Of a stretch of 64,000 nt of DNA, positions 17,481 to 25,261 are shown piece after piece. The stretch spans positions 1,426,001 through 1,490,000 of the forward strand of contig OZ240685.1 in the NCBI GenBank assembly GCA_965199135.1, read 5' to 3'. This DNA is from EB88 sp965199135 (GTDB taxonomy: Bacteria > Acidobacteriota > Terriglobia > Terriglobales > Acidobacteriaceae). Numbering within the stretch: the stretch's first letter is position 1; every line of letters begins with the position of its first letter. The position numbers and the translations under genes are program-made. The notes under the pieces are model-generated. The model worked only from the letters and a program-made list of their open reading frames with translations, did no database searches and was not told the origin of the DNA.

Positions 17481-18497
17481 TTACTCTTCCTCCCAGAATC
17501 GCTCACTCAGGTACTTGTCGGCCGAGTCGCACAGGATGGTCACGATCACCGCATCGTGGCCCTTCGCTGCCTGCTCCTCTGCGATCTGGAGAGACGCGGC
17601 GACGTTGCCCGCTGCGGAGACGCCGACAAGGAGGCCTTCCGTCCTGCCCAACTTGCGAGCCATGGCGTGGGCACGCTCGGTCCCCATCTCGACATTGCGA
17701 TCGGCGAGGCTGGGATCGTAGATCGGCGGCACGATCGCGGTCGCCATGTGCTTCATGCCTTCAAGGCCATTGAAGGGCGAGTCCGGCTGCATGGAGATGC
17801 ACTCGATCCGGGGGTTCAGCTCGCGCAGCCGCCGGGTGGTGCCCATGAAGGTTCCGCTGGTGCCCATCCCCGCGAGGAAGTGGGTGATGCGCCCCTCGGT
17901 CTGTTCCCAGATCTCGTTGGCGGTGGTGTGGTAGTGCGCCTTCCAGTTGTTCTCGTTGCCATACTGGTCGGCGTAGAAATACTTCTTCGGGTCGGCGGCG
18001 TTGAGCTTGCGGGCCTCGCGGATCGCCCCGTCCGAACCCTCGCCCGGGTCGGTCCAGACAACATGGGCACCGTAGGCTGCGAGGATGCGCTTGCGCTCCG
18101 GCGAAACGTTGGTCGGCATGCACAGGGTGACGGAGAAGCCCATCGCGGAGCCAAGCATGGCGTAGGCGATGCCGGTGTTGCCGCTGGTGGCGTCGAGCAG
18201 GTGTTCGCCCGAGCCGGGCAGGATGCGCCCCTCTCGCTGGGCCGCCCTGACGATCGCGGTTGCGGCCCGATCCTTGACGCTGCCGCCCGGGTTGGTCCAC
18301 TCCGCTTTCGCGAGGACCTGCACACCCCGCAGGTGGGCGGTGAGCTTCTCCAGCCGTAAAAGCGGGGTTCCGCCAACGCGTGCATGCGGAAGCACGCCGA
18401 GCGAGTGGACGGCGCTGCCCCGGTCTTCCAGTGTTTCCGCTCCTGCGTCGAGGTGCGTCTCAAGGTGGGTCTGGGGGCTGATTGTGCCTGCTGCCAT
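17481..18497 (-). CDS. cysM: PLP-dependent cysteine synthase (CysM-like)
   Basis: A 338-residue fold-type II PLP enzyme. The Schiff-base lysine is Lys75 in NPGGSVKDRAA and the substrate loop is TSGNTG at 104-109. The phosphate-binding region is GMGTSGTFMGT, and the C-terminus is CDSADKYLSERFWEEE. The operon with mec, cysO and moeZ suggests it uses a protein thiocarboxylate as sulfur donor, as mycobacterial CysM does, with O-phosphoserine as the likely acceptor. Sulfide with O-acetylserine remains possible. The ATG at 18497 is chosen to match family length; GGAG sits 11 bases upstream. First gene of the operon. Confidence 0.92.
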   Translation of the reverse strand: MAAGTISPQTHLETHLDAGAETLEDRGSAVHSLGVLPHARVGGTPLLRLEKLTAHLRGVQVLAKAEWTNPGGSVKDRAATAIVRAAQREGRILPGSGEHLLDATSGNTGIAYAMLGSAMGFSVTLCMPTNVSPERKRILAAYGAHVVWTDPGEGSDGAIREARKLNAADPKKYFYADQYGNENNWKAHYHTTANEIWEQTEGRITHFLAGMGTSGTFMGTTRRLRELNPRIECISMQPDSPFNGLEGMKHMATAIVPPIYDPSLADRNVEMGTERAHAMARKLGRTEGLLVGVSAAGNVAASLQIAEEQAAKGHDAVIVTILCDSADKYLSERFWEEE

Positions 18498-18592
18498 GAG
18501 TGGCTTTGCTCCATCGCCCGGCGGCTCCGTTGCTGGGAAGCCCGGGCTGTGCGACAGTTTTGAGTGTAGCTTTTCCTGAAAGAGACCCCGCC

Positions 18593-19075
18593 ATGGCGAA
18601 AAAGACCAAGCAGCCAACGTTTGACGAGACCCTTGCCACGTTGCGCGGTTACAAGTTTGATGTTGCAAGCGCAGGAGCCGTCGCAAAGCCTGCTGGCTCG
18701 ATGCTGATTTCCAAGTACGGCTGCGCCGCGGTGATCGCCCGAGGGACGGACGCGCCGGCCGCCGTGGTGGTAAAGCCGGGAATCGTGCTCGGGACCGAGA
18801 TCGGCCATGTGCTCGACAAGGGCTACCAGAAGTTCATCAAGACCCCCAGCGTGGAACGGCCCGCCACAGCCGATCACCTGAAGACACTGCACAGGTTCTC
18901 AGAGGAGCTGCGCCAGGCGATCGGCGGGATCTCGCTCTACAACGAGTCGATGGGCACGGTGAGCGATGAGTACGTGTATGACCGCGTGAAGGGCCGGACC
19001 CTGCCTGAGAACCAGCGGCCGACCCCGGCCTGGGAACTGCCGGTCGGCCCTGGGACGCCGGGTGAAGTGAAGTAA
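18593..19075 (+). CDS. Conserved protein of unknown function
   Basis: A 160-residue protein with a lysine-rich start (MAKKTKQ) and no signal peptide. Readable blocks are a beta-rich first half (GSMLISKYGCAAVIARG, AAVVVKPGIVLGTEIGHVLDKGYQKFIKT) and a helical segment (ADHLKTLHRFSEELRQAIGG), ending in a Pro-rich tail. I do not recognise the family. It is divergent from cysM (95 bases between starts), so the two may share a regulatory region. The start at 18593 is preceded by the weak RBS AAGAGA. Confidence 0.6.
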   Translation: MAKKTKQPTFDETLATLRGYKFDVASAGAVAKPAGSMLISKYGCAAVIARGTDAPAAVVVKPGIVLGTEIGHVLDKGYQKFIKTPSVERPATADHLKTLHRFSEELRQAIGGISLYNESMGTVSDEYVYDRVKGRTLPENQRPTPAWELPVGPGTPGEVK

Positions 19076-19112
19076 GCCTCCTGCTCCTCAGCCGATCTTG
19101 CGAGAGCCCACA

Positions 19113-19185
19113 TCGCAGAAGCGAGATGGAGGGCACCCTCTAAGCGTCCGGCTCAGAAAGGGCGCCCCGGGTCTCGCTTCTGCGA
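19113..19185. repeat. Long-loop inverted repeat
   Basis: TCGCAGAAGCGAGA (19113-19126) is the reverse complement of TCTCGCTTCTGCGA (19172-19185), with a 45-base interval. It lies between two convergent genes and may act as a terminator or be a mobile-element footprint. No gene is seen here. Confidence 0.5.
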
Positions 19186-19219
19186 CCTGGGCGAAGAGGA
19201 ATCGGTTCCCGGTCTGGAG

Positions 19220-20194
19220 TCAGCGGCGGGCGCGCTCGCGCTGCAGCTCCCGGTAGGCGTCGCTCTTGCCGATGCCGCGCTCGCGGGCTACCTGCTTGAG
19301 CGCGTCCTTCTCCGCCATGCCCTCGGCCGCCTGCAACTCCCTGACCCGCGCTGCCAGGCTCATCGTGGTCGCCGCCTCGCCCGCGCTTTCCCCCGCAAGC
19401 TCAAGCAGCAGCACCATCTCACCCCGCACGCGTTCGCGTCGGGCCAAGGTGGACCGGATCTCGGCGGCACCGCCGCGCAAGAACTCTTCGTGCAGCTTGG
19501 TCAGCTCGCGCGCGACAACCACGCGGGCGCGGCTTCCGAAGATCGCATCGAGATCCGCCAGGGTGTCGAGGATGCGGTGGGGAGCCTCGTAGAAGATCTC
19601 CGTCGCGCCAGGTCTGAGCGCCTCGAGCGCCGTGCGCCGGGCGCCTGCTTTCTCCGGCAGGAAGCCATGAAAGGTGAACAGCCCGGTCGAAAGTCCAGAC
19701 GCGATCAGTGCCGAGAGAGCCGCATTGGCTCCGGGAACCGGAAACACCGGCACGCCTGCGGCGATGGCAGCCTCGGCCAGGAGCATGCCCGGGTCCGAGA
19801 TGCCGGGCATGCCCGCATCCGAGACAACAGCGATCCGGCCACCGCCTTGGAGCAGTGGCAGCACCTCGGCGGCGCGGGCTTGCTCGTTGTGTTCGTGAAG
19901 ACTGATCATCGGGGTCTCGATCCCGAAGTGACTCAGCAGCTTGCCGGTCTGCCGGGTGTCTTCACAGGCGATCCGGTCAGCCGAGCGCAGGATCCGCAGG
20001 GCGCGCAGGGTGATGTCCTCGAGATTGCCGATCGGGGTAGCGACGAGGTACAGCCCCGGCGCCACGGAGGTCACAGGCGCCGCAGGGAGAGACGCAGGGT
20101 CGCAGCTCTCCGGGTTCTCCAGACTCTCCGGAATCTCCAGACTCTCCGGAATCTCCAGACTCTCCGGGCTATCCGGCACTGCGGTCCTCGGCAC
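19220..20194 (-). CDS. rsmI: 16S rRNA (cytidine-1402-2'-O)-methyltransferase
   Basis: The protein has up to 324 residues. The methylase core is complete: YLVATPIGNLEDITLRAL, CEDTRQTGKLL, the SAM-contact loop VSDAGMPGISDPG, PVPGANAALSALIASGL and FHGFLPEK. It 2'-O-methylates C1402 of 16S rRNA. The C-terminal part is helical (KDALKQVARERGIGKSDAYREL). The N-terminal 35-40 residues are low complexity (PESLEIPESLEIPES) because an 18-bp tandem repeat lies there. Family members normally begin just before YLVATPIG, so the real start may be a GTG further in. As drawn it overlaps the upstream M50-like gene by 26 bases. Confidence 0.92.
   Translation of the reverse strand: MPRTAVPDSPESLEIPESLEIPESLENPESCDPASLPAAPVTSVAPGLYLVATPIGNLEDITLRALRILRSADRIACEDTRQTGKLLSHFGIETPMISLHEHNEQARAAEVLPLLQGGGRIAVVSDAGMPGISDPGMLLAEAAIAAGVPVFPVPGANAALSALIASGLSTGLFTFHGFLPEKAGARRTALEALRPGATEIFYEAPHRILDTLADLDAIFGSRARVVVARELTKLHEEFLRGGAAEIRSTLARRERVRGEMVLLLELAGESAGEAATTMSLAARVRELQAAEGMAEKDALKQVARERGIGKSDAYRELQRERARR
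20107..20167. repeat. 18-bp tandem repeat, about 3.4 copies
   Basis: Units at 20107-20124, 20125-20142 and 20143-20160 and a partial unit at 20161-20167 follow TCTCCGG(A/G)(A/T)TCTCCAGAC. It encodes the PESLEI-type repeats at the proposed N-terminus of RsmI and abuts the stop codon of the next gene. Confidence 0.8.
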
Positions 20195-21320
20195 GCAGCT
20201 TGCGCTGCTCGAGCAGCGGGACCATGCTCTGGCGCAGATTCTGGAGCGTGACCATACCCAGTACCTCGCCCTCGGGCGTGGCGACCGGGATCATGCCGAC
20301 GCGTCCTTCGCGCATGCGCCGGATGGTCGCGCCGAGCGAGTCCTCGGGCGCGGCCACGAGAAAATTGCGAGCCATCACGGATTGCACGTAGCCATTGCCC
20401 TCTGAGCGCAGCGACATCAGGATCGCGCCCCGGGAGACGACGCCGATGATCTCGCGATTGCGCACCACGGGAAACTCATCCTGGAGGGAGTGCACGGCGC
20501 GTTCAAGCGCGTCCTGCAGTGTGTCCGAGGGCGAAACGGTGCTGAAACTGGTGAGCATGACGTCGCGCATGGCGACCGTATCAATAACGGACTGGAAGAC
20601 CGTTCCCTGGTCGTCAAGCTGCGCGCCGATCGCGACAAAGAAGCCGCACATCAGGAGCCACGGGCTGGCCGCGGAGGCGAGCGGAACGTTCGGGAAGAGC
20701 ATGAGGCCGATGCCAAGCGCCGCGGCTGCCGAGCCCATCATGCGACCAAGCCCGACCGCGGCCTTGCTGGCTTCCTGGATGCCATGTTTGCGGATCGAGA
20801 GGTCGCGCAGGAGCCGGCCGGCATCGAGCGGGTACGCCGGGATCGAGTGCACAAGCGCCAGCGCGATGTTGAACCAGACGGCGCTGCGCAGGAGGTGCAG
20901 CGGGCTGACCACCGGGTGCTCGAGGAGCCCGATGCCTGGGGTTCCGCCGAGCAGCAGGCCAGCAATCAGTGCGGCCACCAGGAGGTTCGCGCCGATGCCC
21001 ACCAGGGCCAGCGTGTACTGTGCGCATGGGGTGCGGGCTGCGGCCTCCTCCTCCGGATCGAGCGGCGATTGCAGTCCTCCGATCGGGAGCAGCAGCACCG
21101 ATCGCAGTCCGATGTGGAACATTGCCGTTGCAAGTGCACGGGCTACCTCGCGCACGCACACGGCAAAGAGCAGCAGGCACCAAAGCGCGAAGCCTCGCCA
21201 GGCACTCAGACCGCTGGTGCTGGTCGCGATGGCCGCGAGGAACAGGAGAGCCACGAAGAGCCCATGCACCCGCACTTCAACGCCAAAGGGTTTACCGAGG
21301 GGGAAGCTCCAGGCGCGCAT
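20169..21320 (-). CDS. Site-2-protease-like membrane protein with CBS pair, active site degenerate
   Basis: The protein has 383 residues. The first 235 residues match the M50 site-2 protease plan: an N-terminal VHGLFVALLFLAA helix, the zinc-motif helix, an IGGL turn, further helices, and the second motif LVHSIPAYPLDAGR. The HExxH motif is replaced by RExxR (residues 57-61), so two zinc ligands are missing although the Asp of PLDAG is kept. Two CBS domains follow (MRDVMLTSFSTVSPSDTLQDALE and VMARNFLVAAPEDSLGATIRRMREGRVGMIPV), which usually sense adenosyl nucleotides. It is probably a non-proteolytic regulator or chaperone-like membrane protein. Confidence 0.85.
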   Translation of the reverse strand: MRAWSFPLGKPFGVEVRVHGLFVALLFLAAIATSTSGLSAWRGFALWCLLLFAVCVREVARALATAMFHIGLRSVLLLPIGGLQSPLDPEEEAAARTPCAQYTLALVGIGANLLVAALIAGLLLGGTPGIGLLEHPVVSPLHLLRSAVWFNIALALVHSIPAYPLDAGRLLRDLSIRKHGIQEASKAAVGLGRMMGSAAAALGIGLMLFPNVPLASAASPWLLMCGFFVAIGAQLDDQGTVFQSVIDTVAMRDVMLTSFSTVSPSDTLQDALERAVHSLQDEFPVVRNREIIGVVSRGAILMSLRSEGNGYVQSVMARNFLVAAPEDSLGATIRRMREGRVGMIPVATPEGEVLGMVTLQNLRQSMVPLLEQRKLRAEDRSAG

Positions 21321-21387
21321 CGTAACGAGTTCCTCCCGGCCGGGTCACGGCTCAACTGATTGTAGTGTGCACGTACGATGACACTGT

Positions 21388-22008
21388 ATGCGCATCATTG
21401 CCGGTGAGTTCCGGTCCCGTGTTCTGACGGCTCCCAAGGGCTGGGAAACGCGGCCCACGTCCGACCGTTTGCGCGAGACGCTCTTCAACGTCCTGCAGCC
21501 CCGGATCGCGGAAGCGCGCTTTTTGGATCTCTACGCCGGCTCGGGCGCAAACGGGCTTGAGGCGGTCAGCCGAGGGGCGAAAGAGGCTGTGCTGGTCGAA
21601 GAGGCCGCGCCAGCGCTCGCGGCGATCCGCGCAAACATCGCGGCGCTCGGCGTGGCGCAGCAGGTCCGCGCGGAGGGGGTTGCGGTCTCGCGCTGGCTGG
21701 GCAATGCGCTGCGCGCGATTCGTGCCGGTGGAGCCGCGTACGAGCTGATCTTTCTCGATCCGCCCTATGCCGCCGCAGAGGAGTATCTCGCGACGCTCAG
21801 CTTCCTCGGCGGCGGAGGTCGCGAGCTGCTCGCGCCCGGAGGTCTGGTCGTCGCCGAGCACCGGCGGCCCCGCCAGGGAAAGGGCAAGGCAGCCGCGACG
21901 GACCTCCAGCCTCCCGCAGCGCTCGCGGACGCGTATGGGGCGCTGCGGCGCCGGCGTCTGCTTGAGCAGGGCGATGCCGCCCTGAGTTTCTACGTGCCGG
22001 AGGTCTGA
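21388..22008 (+). CDS. rsmD: 16S rRNA (guanine-966-N2)-methyltransferase
   Basis: A 206-residue enzyme with the RsmD signatures MRIIAGEFRSRVL, TRPTSDRLRETLFNVL, the SAM-binding FLDLYAGSGANGLEAVSRGA, and the catalytic N6/N2-methylase motif LIFLDPPYAA. It methylates G966 of 16S rRNA during 30S assembly. Length is typical with a small C-terminal extension. It is divergent from the site-2-protease-like gene and its 3' end overlaps the convergent gltX gene by 19 bases. Confidence 0.95.
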   Translation: MRIIAGEFRSRVLTAPKGWETRPTSDRLRETLFNVLQPRIAEARFLDLYAGSGANGLEAVSRGAKEAVLVEEAAPALAAIRANIAALGVAQQVRAEGVAVSRWLGNALRAIRAGGAAYELIFLDPPYAAAEEYLATLSFLGGGGRELLAPGGLVVAEHRRPRQGKGKAAATDLQPPAALADAYGALRRRRLLEQGDAALSFYVPEV

Positions 22009-23519
22009 GCCGCACCGGCGGCCATCAGTGCTCCGAGTCGTTCGCGGATGCCGGGCACTGGCCTGGGGAGCGGCAGCTCGGAGCCGAATTCAATCACCGG
22101 GATCAGCTTGTCGAACTCCGGGCCGGAGTGCGCCCCGGTAAGCGCGATGCGGATGGGGTGAAAGAGGTCTTTGCCCTTCACGCCCGTTTCCGTCTTGATC
22201 GCGTTCATCCACTCCTTGAAAAGCGGAGGCGTGATCCTGCCGCTCTGTTGCCCGACGCGCTCTGCGAAGGCCGCGAGCACCTTTTTCGAGGCTTCCGTTG
22301 CGAGCAGGGCGCTGTTCTCTGGGTCTGCGTAGATCGCCTCCGGCTTCGTGCCGAAGAGGAAGGCAGCCTTCGCCGGCAGTTCGTCGAGCTGGTCGACCGA
22401 GTGCAGGAACAGGTCGTTAACCGAGGCGACCCAGGCCGCCACCTCGGGCGCCGTTGCACCGCGCGGGCCGACTACCCCGGCAGCGGCGTAGAAGGGCCAG
22501 CTCAACTCCAGGATGCGACCCTTGTCGCCCGTCTTGAGGTAGTGACGGTTCAGGTAGCGGAGCTTGTCCCAGTCGAAAACAGCCGGTGAAGCCGTGACCC
22601 GGGCGAGATCGAACTCCTGGATCAGGGCCTCCGAGGAGAAGATTTCGTGATCGCCGCCGGCGGGGCCCCAGCCGAGCAGGGCCAGGTAGTTCACCAGCGC
22701 CTCGGGCAGGATGCCCATCTCGCGGAAGCTGGCGATGGAGGTCGCGCCGTGGCGCTTGGAAAGCCGCTCGCGGTCGGCGCCCAGGATGGTCGACAGGTGA
22801 GCAAACTCCGGAACCTTCCAGCCAAACGCCTCGTAAATCGCGACCTGGCGGGGGGTGTTCGAGATGTGATCGTCGCCGCGGATCACGTGGGTGATGCCCA
22901 TGAGCGCGTCATCGATCGTGACCACGTAGTTGTAGACGGGCATGCCGCTGGAGCGCACAAGCACGGGATCAGAGATGGTCTCGTTGGGGAACTCGACCGG
23001 GCCGCGAATGAGGTCATGAAACTGGATAGGGTGATCTGGAATCTCCAGCCGGACGGCGAAAGGCTCGCCCGCCCTGGCGCGGGCAGTGGACTGCTCGGCT
23101 GGTATTTGCCGGCAGCGACCGAGGTAGTTCTGGGGCTGGTGGGTGGCAAGTGCGGCCTGCCGGTCCTCTTCCAACTGCTCCACGGTGCAGAAGCAGCGGT
23201 AGGCCTTGCCTTCGGCGAGGAGCTCGGCGGTGTGCTGGGCGTAAGTCGCGAGACGCTCGCTCTGGCGGTAGGGCGCATAGGGGCCGCCGGTGACCGGGCC
23301 CTCGTCCCAGCGGAGACCGAGCCAGAGCAGGTCCTCCATCAGCTGCAGCTCATGCTTCTCTTCGCTCCGCTCCACATCGGTGTCTTCCACGCGAAGCACA
23401 AATGCGCTGCCCGGGCCCTGCCCACGGGCGTATAGCCAGTTGAACAGCGCGGTGCGGGCGTTGCCGACGTGGAGCATGCCGGTCGGCGAGGGTGCGAAAC
23501 GAACACGAACAGGGGCCAT
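21990..23519 (-). CDS. gltX: Glutamate--tRNA ligase
   Basis: A 509-residue class I aminoacyl-tRNA synthetase. Near the N-terminus is RFAPSPTGMLHVGNARTALFNWLYA with the HIGH-type motif HVGN. The KMSKS-type motif is RLSKRHGATSIA. Other GluRS features are YRFRVEDTD-like FVLRVEDTDVERS, the substrate loop YNYVVTIDDALMGITHVIRGDDH, and the C-terminal helical anticodon-binding part. It charges tRNA-Glu (possibly also tRNA-Gln if non-discriminating, which cannot be decided here). Convergent with rsmD. Confidence 0.96.
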   Translation of the reverse strand: MAPVRVRFAPSPTGMLHVGNARTALFNWLYARGQGPGSAFVLRVEDTDVERSEEKHELQLMEDLLWLGLRWDEGPVTGGPYAPYRQSERLATYAQHTAELLAEGKAYRCFCTVEQLEEDRQAALATHQPQNYLGRCRQIPAEQSTARARAGEPFAVRLEIPDHPIQFHDLIRGPVEFPNETISDPVLVRSSGMPVYNYVVTIDDALMGITHVIRGDDHISNTPRQVAIYEAFGWKVPEFAHLSTILGADRERLSKRHGATSIASFREMGILPEALVNYLALLGWGPAGGDHEIFSSEALIQEFDLARVTASPAVFDWDKLRYLNRHYLKTGDKGRILELSWPFYAAAGVVGPRGATAPEVAAWVASVNDLFLHSVDQLDELPAKAAFLFGTKPEAIYADPENSALLATEASKKVLAAFAERVGQQSGRITPPLFKEWMNAIKTETGVKGKDLFHPIRIALTGAHSGPEFDKLIPVIEFGSELPLPRPVPGIRERLGALMAAGAAQTSGT

Positions 23520-23617
23520 TCCGTGATGCTACCAACCGGTGGGGGAGCAGGAGGGTGGCGGCGCGCTTCGATGTTTATGGAGAGCAACCGGTTCGCGGAC
23601 CCGCCGCCCAGGGGCAC

Positions 23618-23650
23618 CGCAGCTTCTTCGCTTCGCTCAGGATGACACCG
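23618..23650. repeat. Dispersed repeat copy 2
   Basis: The segment CGCAG-CTTCTTCGCTTCGCTC-AGGATGACA lies in the gltX-thiL gap. Its reverse complement reads TGTCATCCTGAGCGAAGCGA and translates as the CHPERSEE string. It corresponds to copy 1 at 16594-16628. Confidence 0.55.
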
Positions 23651-23687
23651 GTTCCGGATGGACAGGGCGCACGCGGGCAGTGGGCGT

Positions 23688-24689
23688 TCAGGGTGCGGGC
23701 GTGCGGAAGTGCTCCCACCCGCCGGGTGCGAGTCGCTGCCGCTGGCCACCCTTCACCAGCGTGACTGTGGATTTGCCGCGGGCTGCGCCGAGGATCTCTC
23801 CGATCCCGGTCACCGGAACGCCTCCGATGGAGCGAGGAATGCGGGTCTCCGGGGCCGCGGTGAAGAGTAGCTCGTAGTCTTCGCCGCCATCGAGAGCCAG
23901 CGTGAGTGGATTGCCTTTCTTCTCAGCGCGGGGGTGGATCGGGATGCGATCTGCGGCGATCTCGGCGCAGACACCGGAACTCGCACACAGGCGAACGAGG
24001 TCGAGCGAAAGGCCGTCGCTGAGGTCCATGGCCGCGGTGGCCAGGGTGCGCAGGCGCCTTCCCTGCCTGAGCCGTGGCTCCGGAAAGAGTTGCGGGTGGT
24101 CCCGGCGGTCGACTCGCGGCCGGATCGTGCTCCCTGCAAGGTCGCCCAGCTCTGCGGCTGCGCCGCCAAGAGCACCGGTGACATAGATCCGGTCGCCCGG
24201 CCGCGCTCCTGAGCGCAGCAGGGCCTTGCCACGGGGAACTATGCCGAGCAAAACGATATCCGCGGTGAAGAGGCCGGAGGGAGACGCAGCCGTGTCGCCG
24301 CCTGCCAGCGGCACAGCTGCCTTCTTTGCCAGTGCGAGCAGGCCTGTGAGGAAGCGCTCCACCCAGGCGCCGCGAAGATCGGCGGGGATGGCGAACGAGA
24401 GGAAGGCGGCCAGCGGGGTGGCGCCCATGGCTGCGAGGTCACTGAGGCCACGTGCGAGACAGCGGTGGCCGGCGGATTCCGGGGAGTGCCAGTCGCGGCG
24501 GAAGTGGGTCTGCTCGAGCAGGAGGTCGGTGGTTACGACCAGTTCCTGGCCTGCCGGAACCCGGAGCACGGCGCAATCATCACCGATGCCGGTACGCAGG
24601 AGGGGCGATCGGGCGCCCCGGGAGGCGCGAAGGCGAAGTGCCTCGAGGAGCGCGAGCTCACCCGGAAGATGTGTACGTGTGCGAGGCAT
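23688..24689 (-). CDS. thiL: Thiamine-monophosphate kinase
   Basis: A 333-residue AIR-synthase-fold kinase. Diagnostic parts are GIGDDCAVLRVPAGQELVVTTDLLLEQTHF (metal and nucleotide binding), CLARGLSDLAAMGATPLAAFLSFAIP, PLAGGDTAAS, DRIYVTGALGGAAAEL, AMDLSDGLSLDL and LDGGEDYELLFTA. It phosphorylates thiamine monophosphate to the active cofactor thiamine diphosphate. No other thi genes are nearby. The small ORF upstream on the same strand ends 33 bases before its start. Confidence 0.95.
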   Translation of the reverse strand: MPRTRTHLPGELALLEALRLRASRGARSPLLRTGIGDDCAVLRVPAGQELVVTTDLLLEQTHFRRDWHSPESAGHRCLARGLSDLAAMGATPLAAFLSFAIPADLRGAWVERFLTGLLALAKKAAVPLAGGDTAASPSGLFTADIVLLGIVPRGKALLRSGARPGDRIYVTGALGGAAAELGDLAGSTIRPRVDRRDHPQLFPEPRLRQGRRLRTLATAAMDLSDGLSLDLVRLCASSGVCAEIAADRIPIHPRAEKKGNPLTLALDGGEDYELLFTAAPETRIPRSIGGVPVTGIGEILGAARGKSTVTLVKGGQRQRLAPGGWEHFRTPAP

Positions 24690-24722
24690 CTCTGCCCAGC
24701 TTAGTGGCTCCAGCAGAGATGG

Positions 24723-24974
24723 CTATAACTGGGCGGAATGGCCGGGAGGCGCAGCCTGCCGGTAGAGTGCCCAGCGTCGCTTCTGGGCGTCCACGATGCG
24801 CTGCCTCGCTTCATCGCTCAGGTTGCGCTTTTTCCCTGGCTGGTCCGAGCCGGTCGCGCCCGATATCGTCCCTCCGGCGAGGAGATCCCGAATCGTACGA
24901 AGCCGGACCAGTTCTGCGTTGATTTCGTGGAGGAGCAGGTCATCCTTCACCGAAACACCCCTTTCTTTCCCCAT
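24723..24974 (-). CDS. Small basic protein of unknown function
   Basis: An 83-residue protein. Its N-terminal half is a predicted amphipathic helix (KDDLLLHEINAELVRLRTIRDLLAG). Its C-terminal half holds the basic pattern KKRNLSDEARQRIVDAQKRRWALY, which resembles the short (L)S-x-E-x-R-x-R-I-x-x-A-Q-x-x-R-W-A motif seen at the end of many small bacterial nucleic-acid-associated proteins. DNA or RNA binding is therefore an inference. It lies just upstream of thiL on the same strand. Confidence 0.65.
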   Translation of the reverse strand: MGKERGVSVKDDLLLHEINAELVRLRTIRDLLAGGTISGATGSDQPGKKRNLSDEARQRIVDAQKRRWALYRQAAPPGHSAQL

Positions 24975-25261
24975 CTGGCCCGGATGCTAAGCCCTGAGCT
25001 AAGGGAAGGGAAGGGGATTCGGTCTTTAGGCGAAGTGTCGGGAGACTTCAAGGCCAAGAGCTACGTCTTTCCGGTCAGCACAAAGGAATGTGTAGCTTAG
25101 GGGCGAAAAGTAATGGACTTTCCCCGGGCTTCGTTGACCCTCCATGGGCTGGCTGGTAGCGTTAAGGGGTGGCTGATGCGTGGGGTTGCTCGCAAGTGGA
25201 GCTTTTTTGAGCGGCCATTCCCACCCACAAAGATTCGCCTCTTCTGAGGCAGGTTGGTCGA

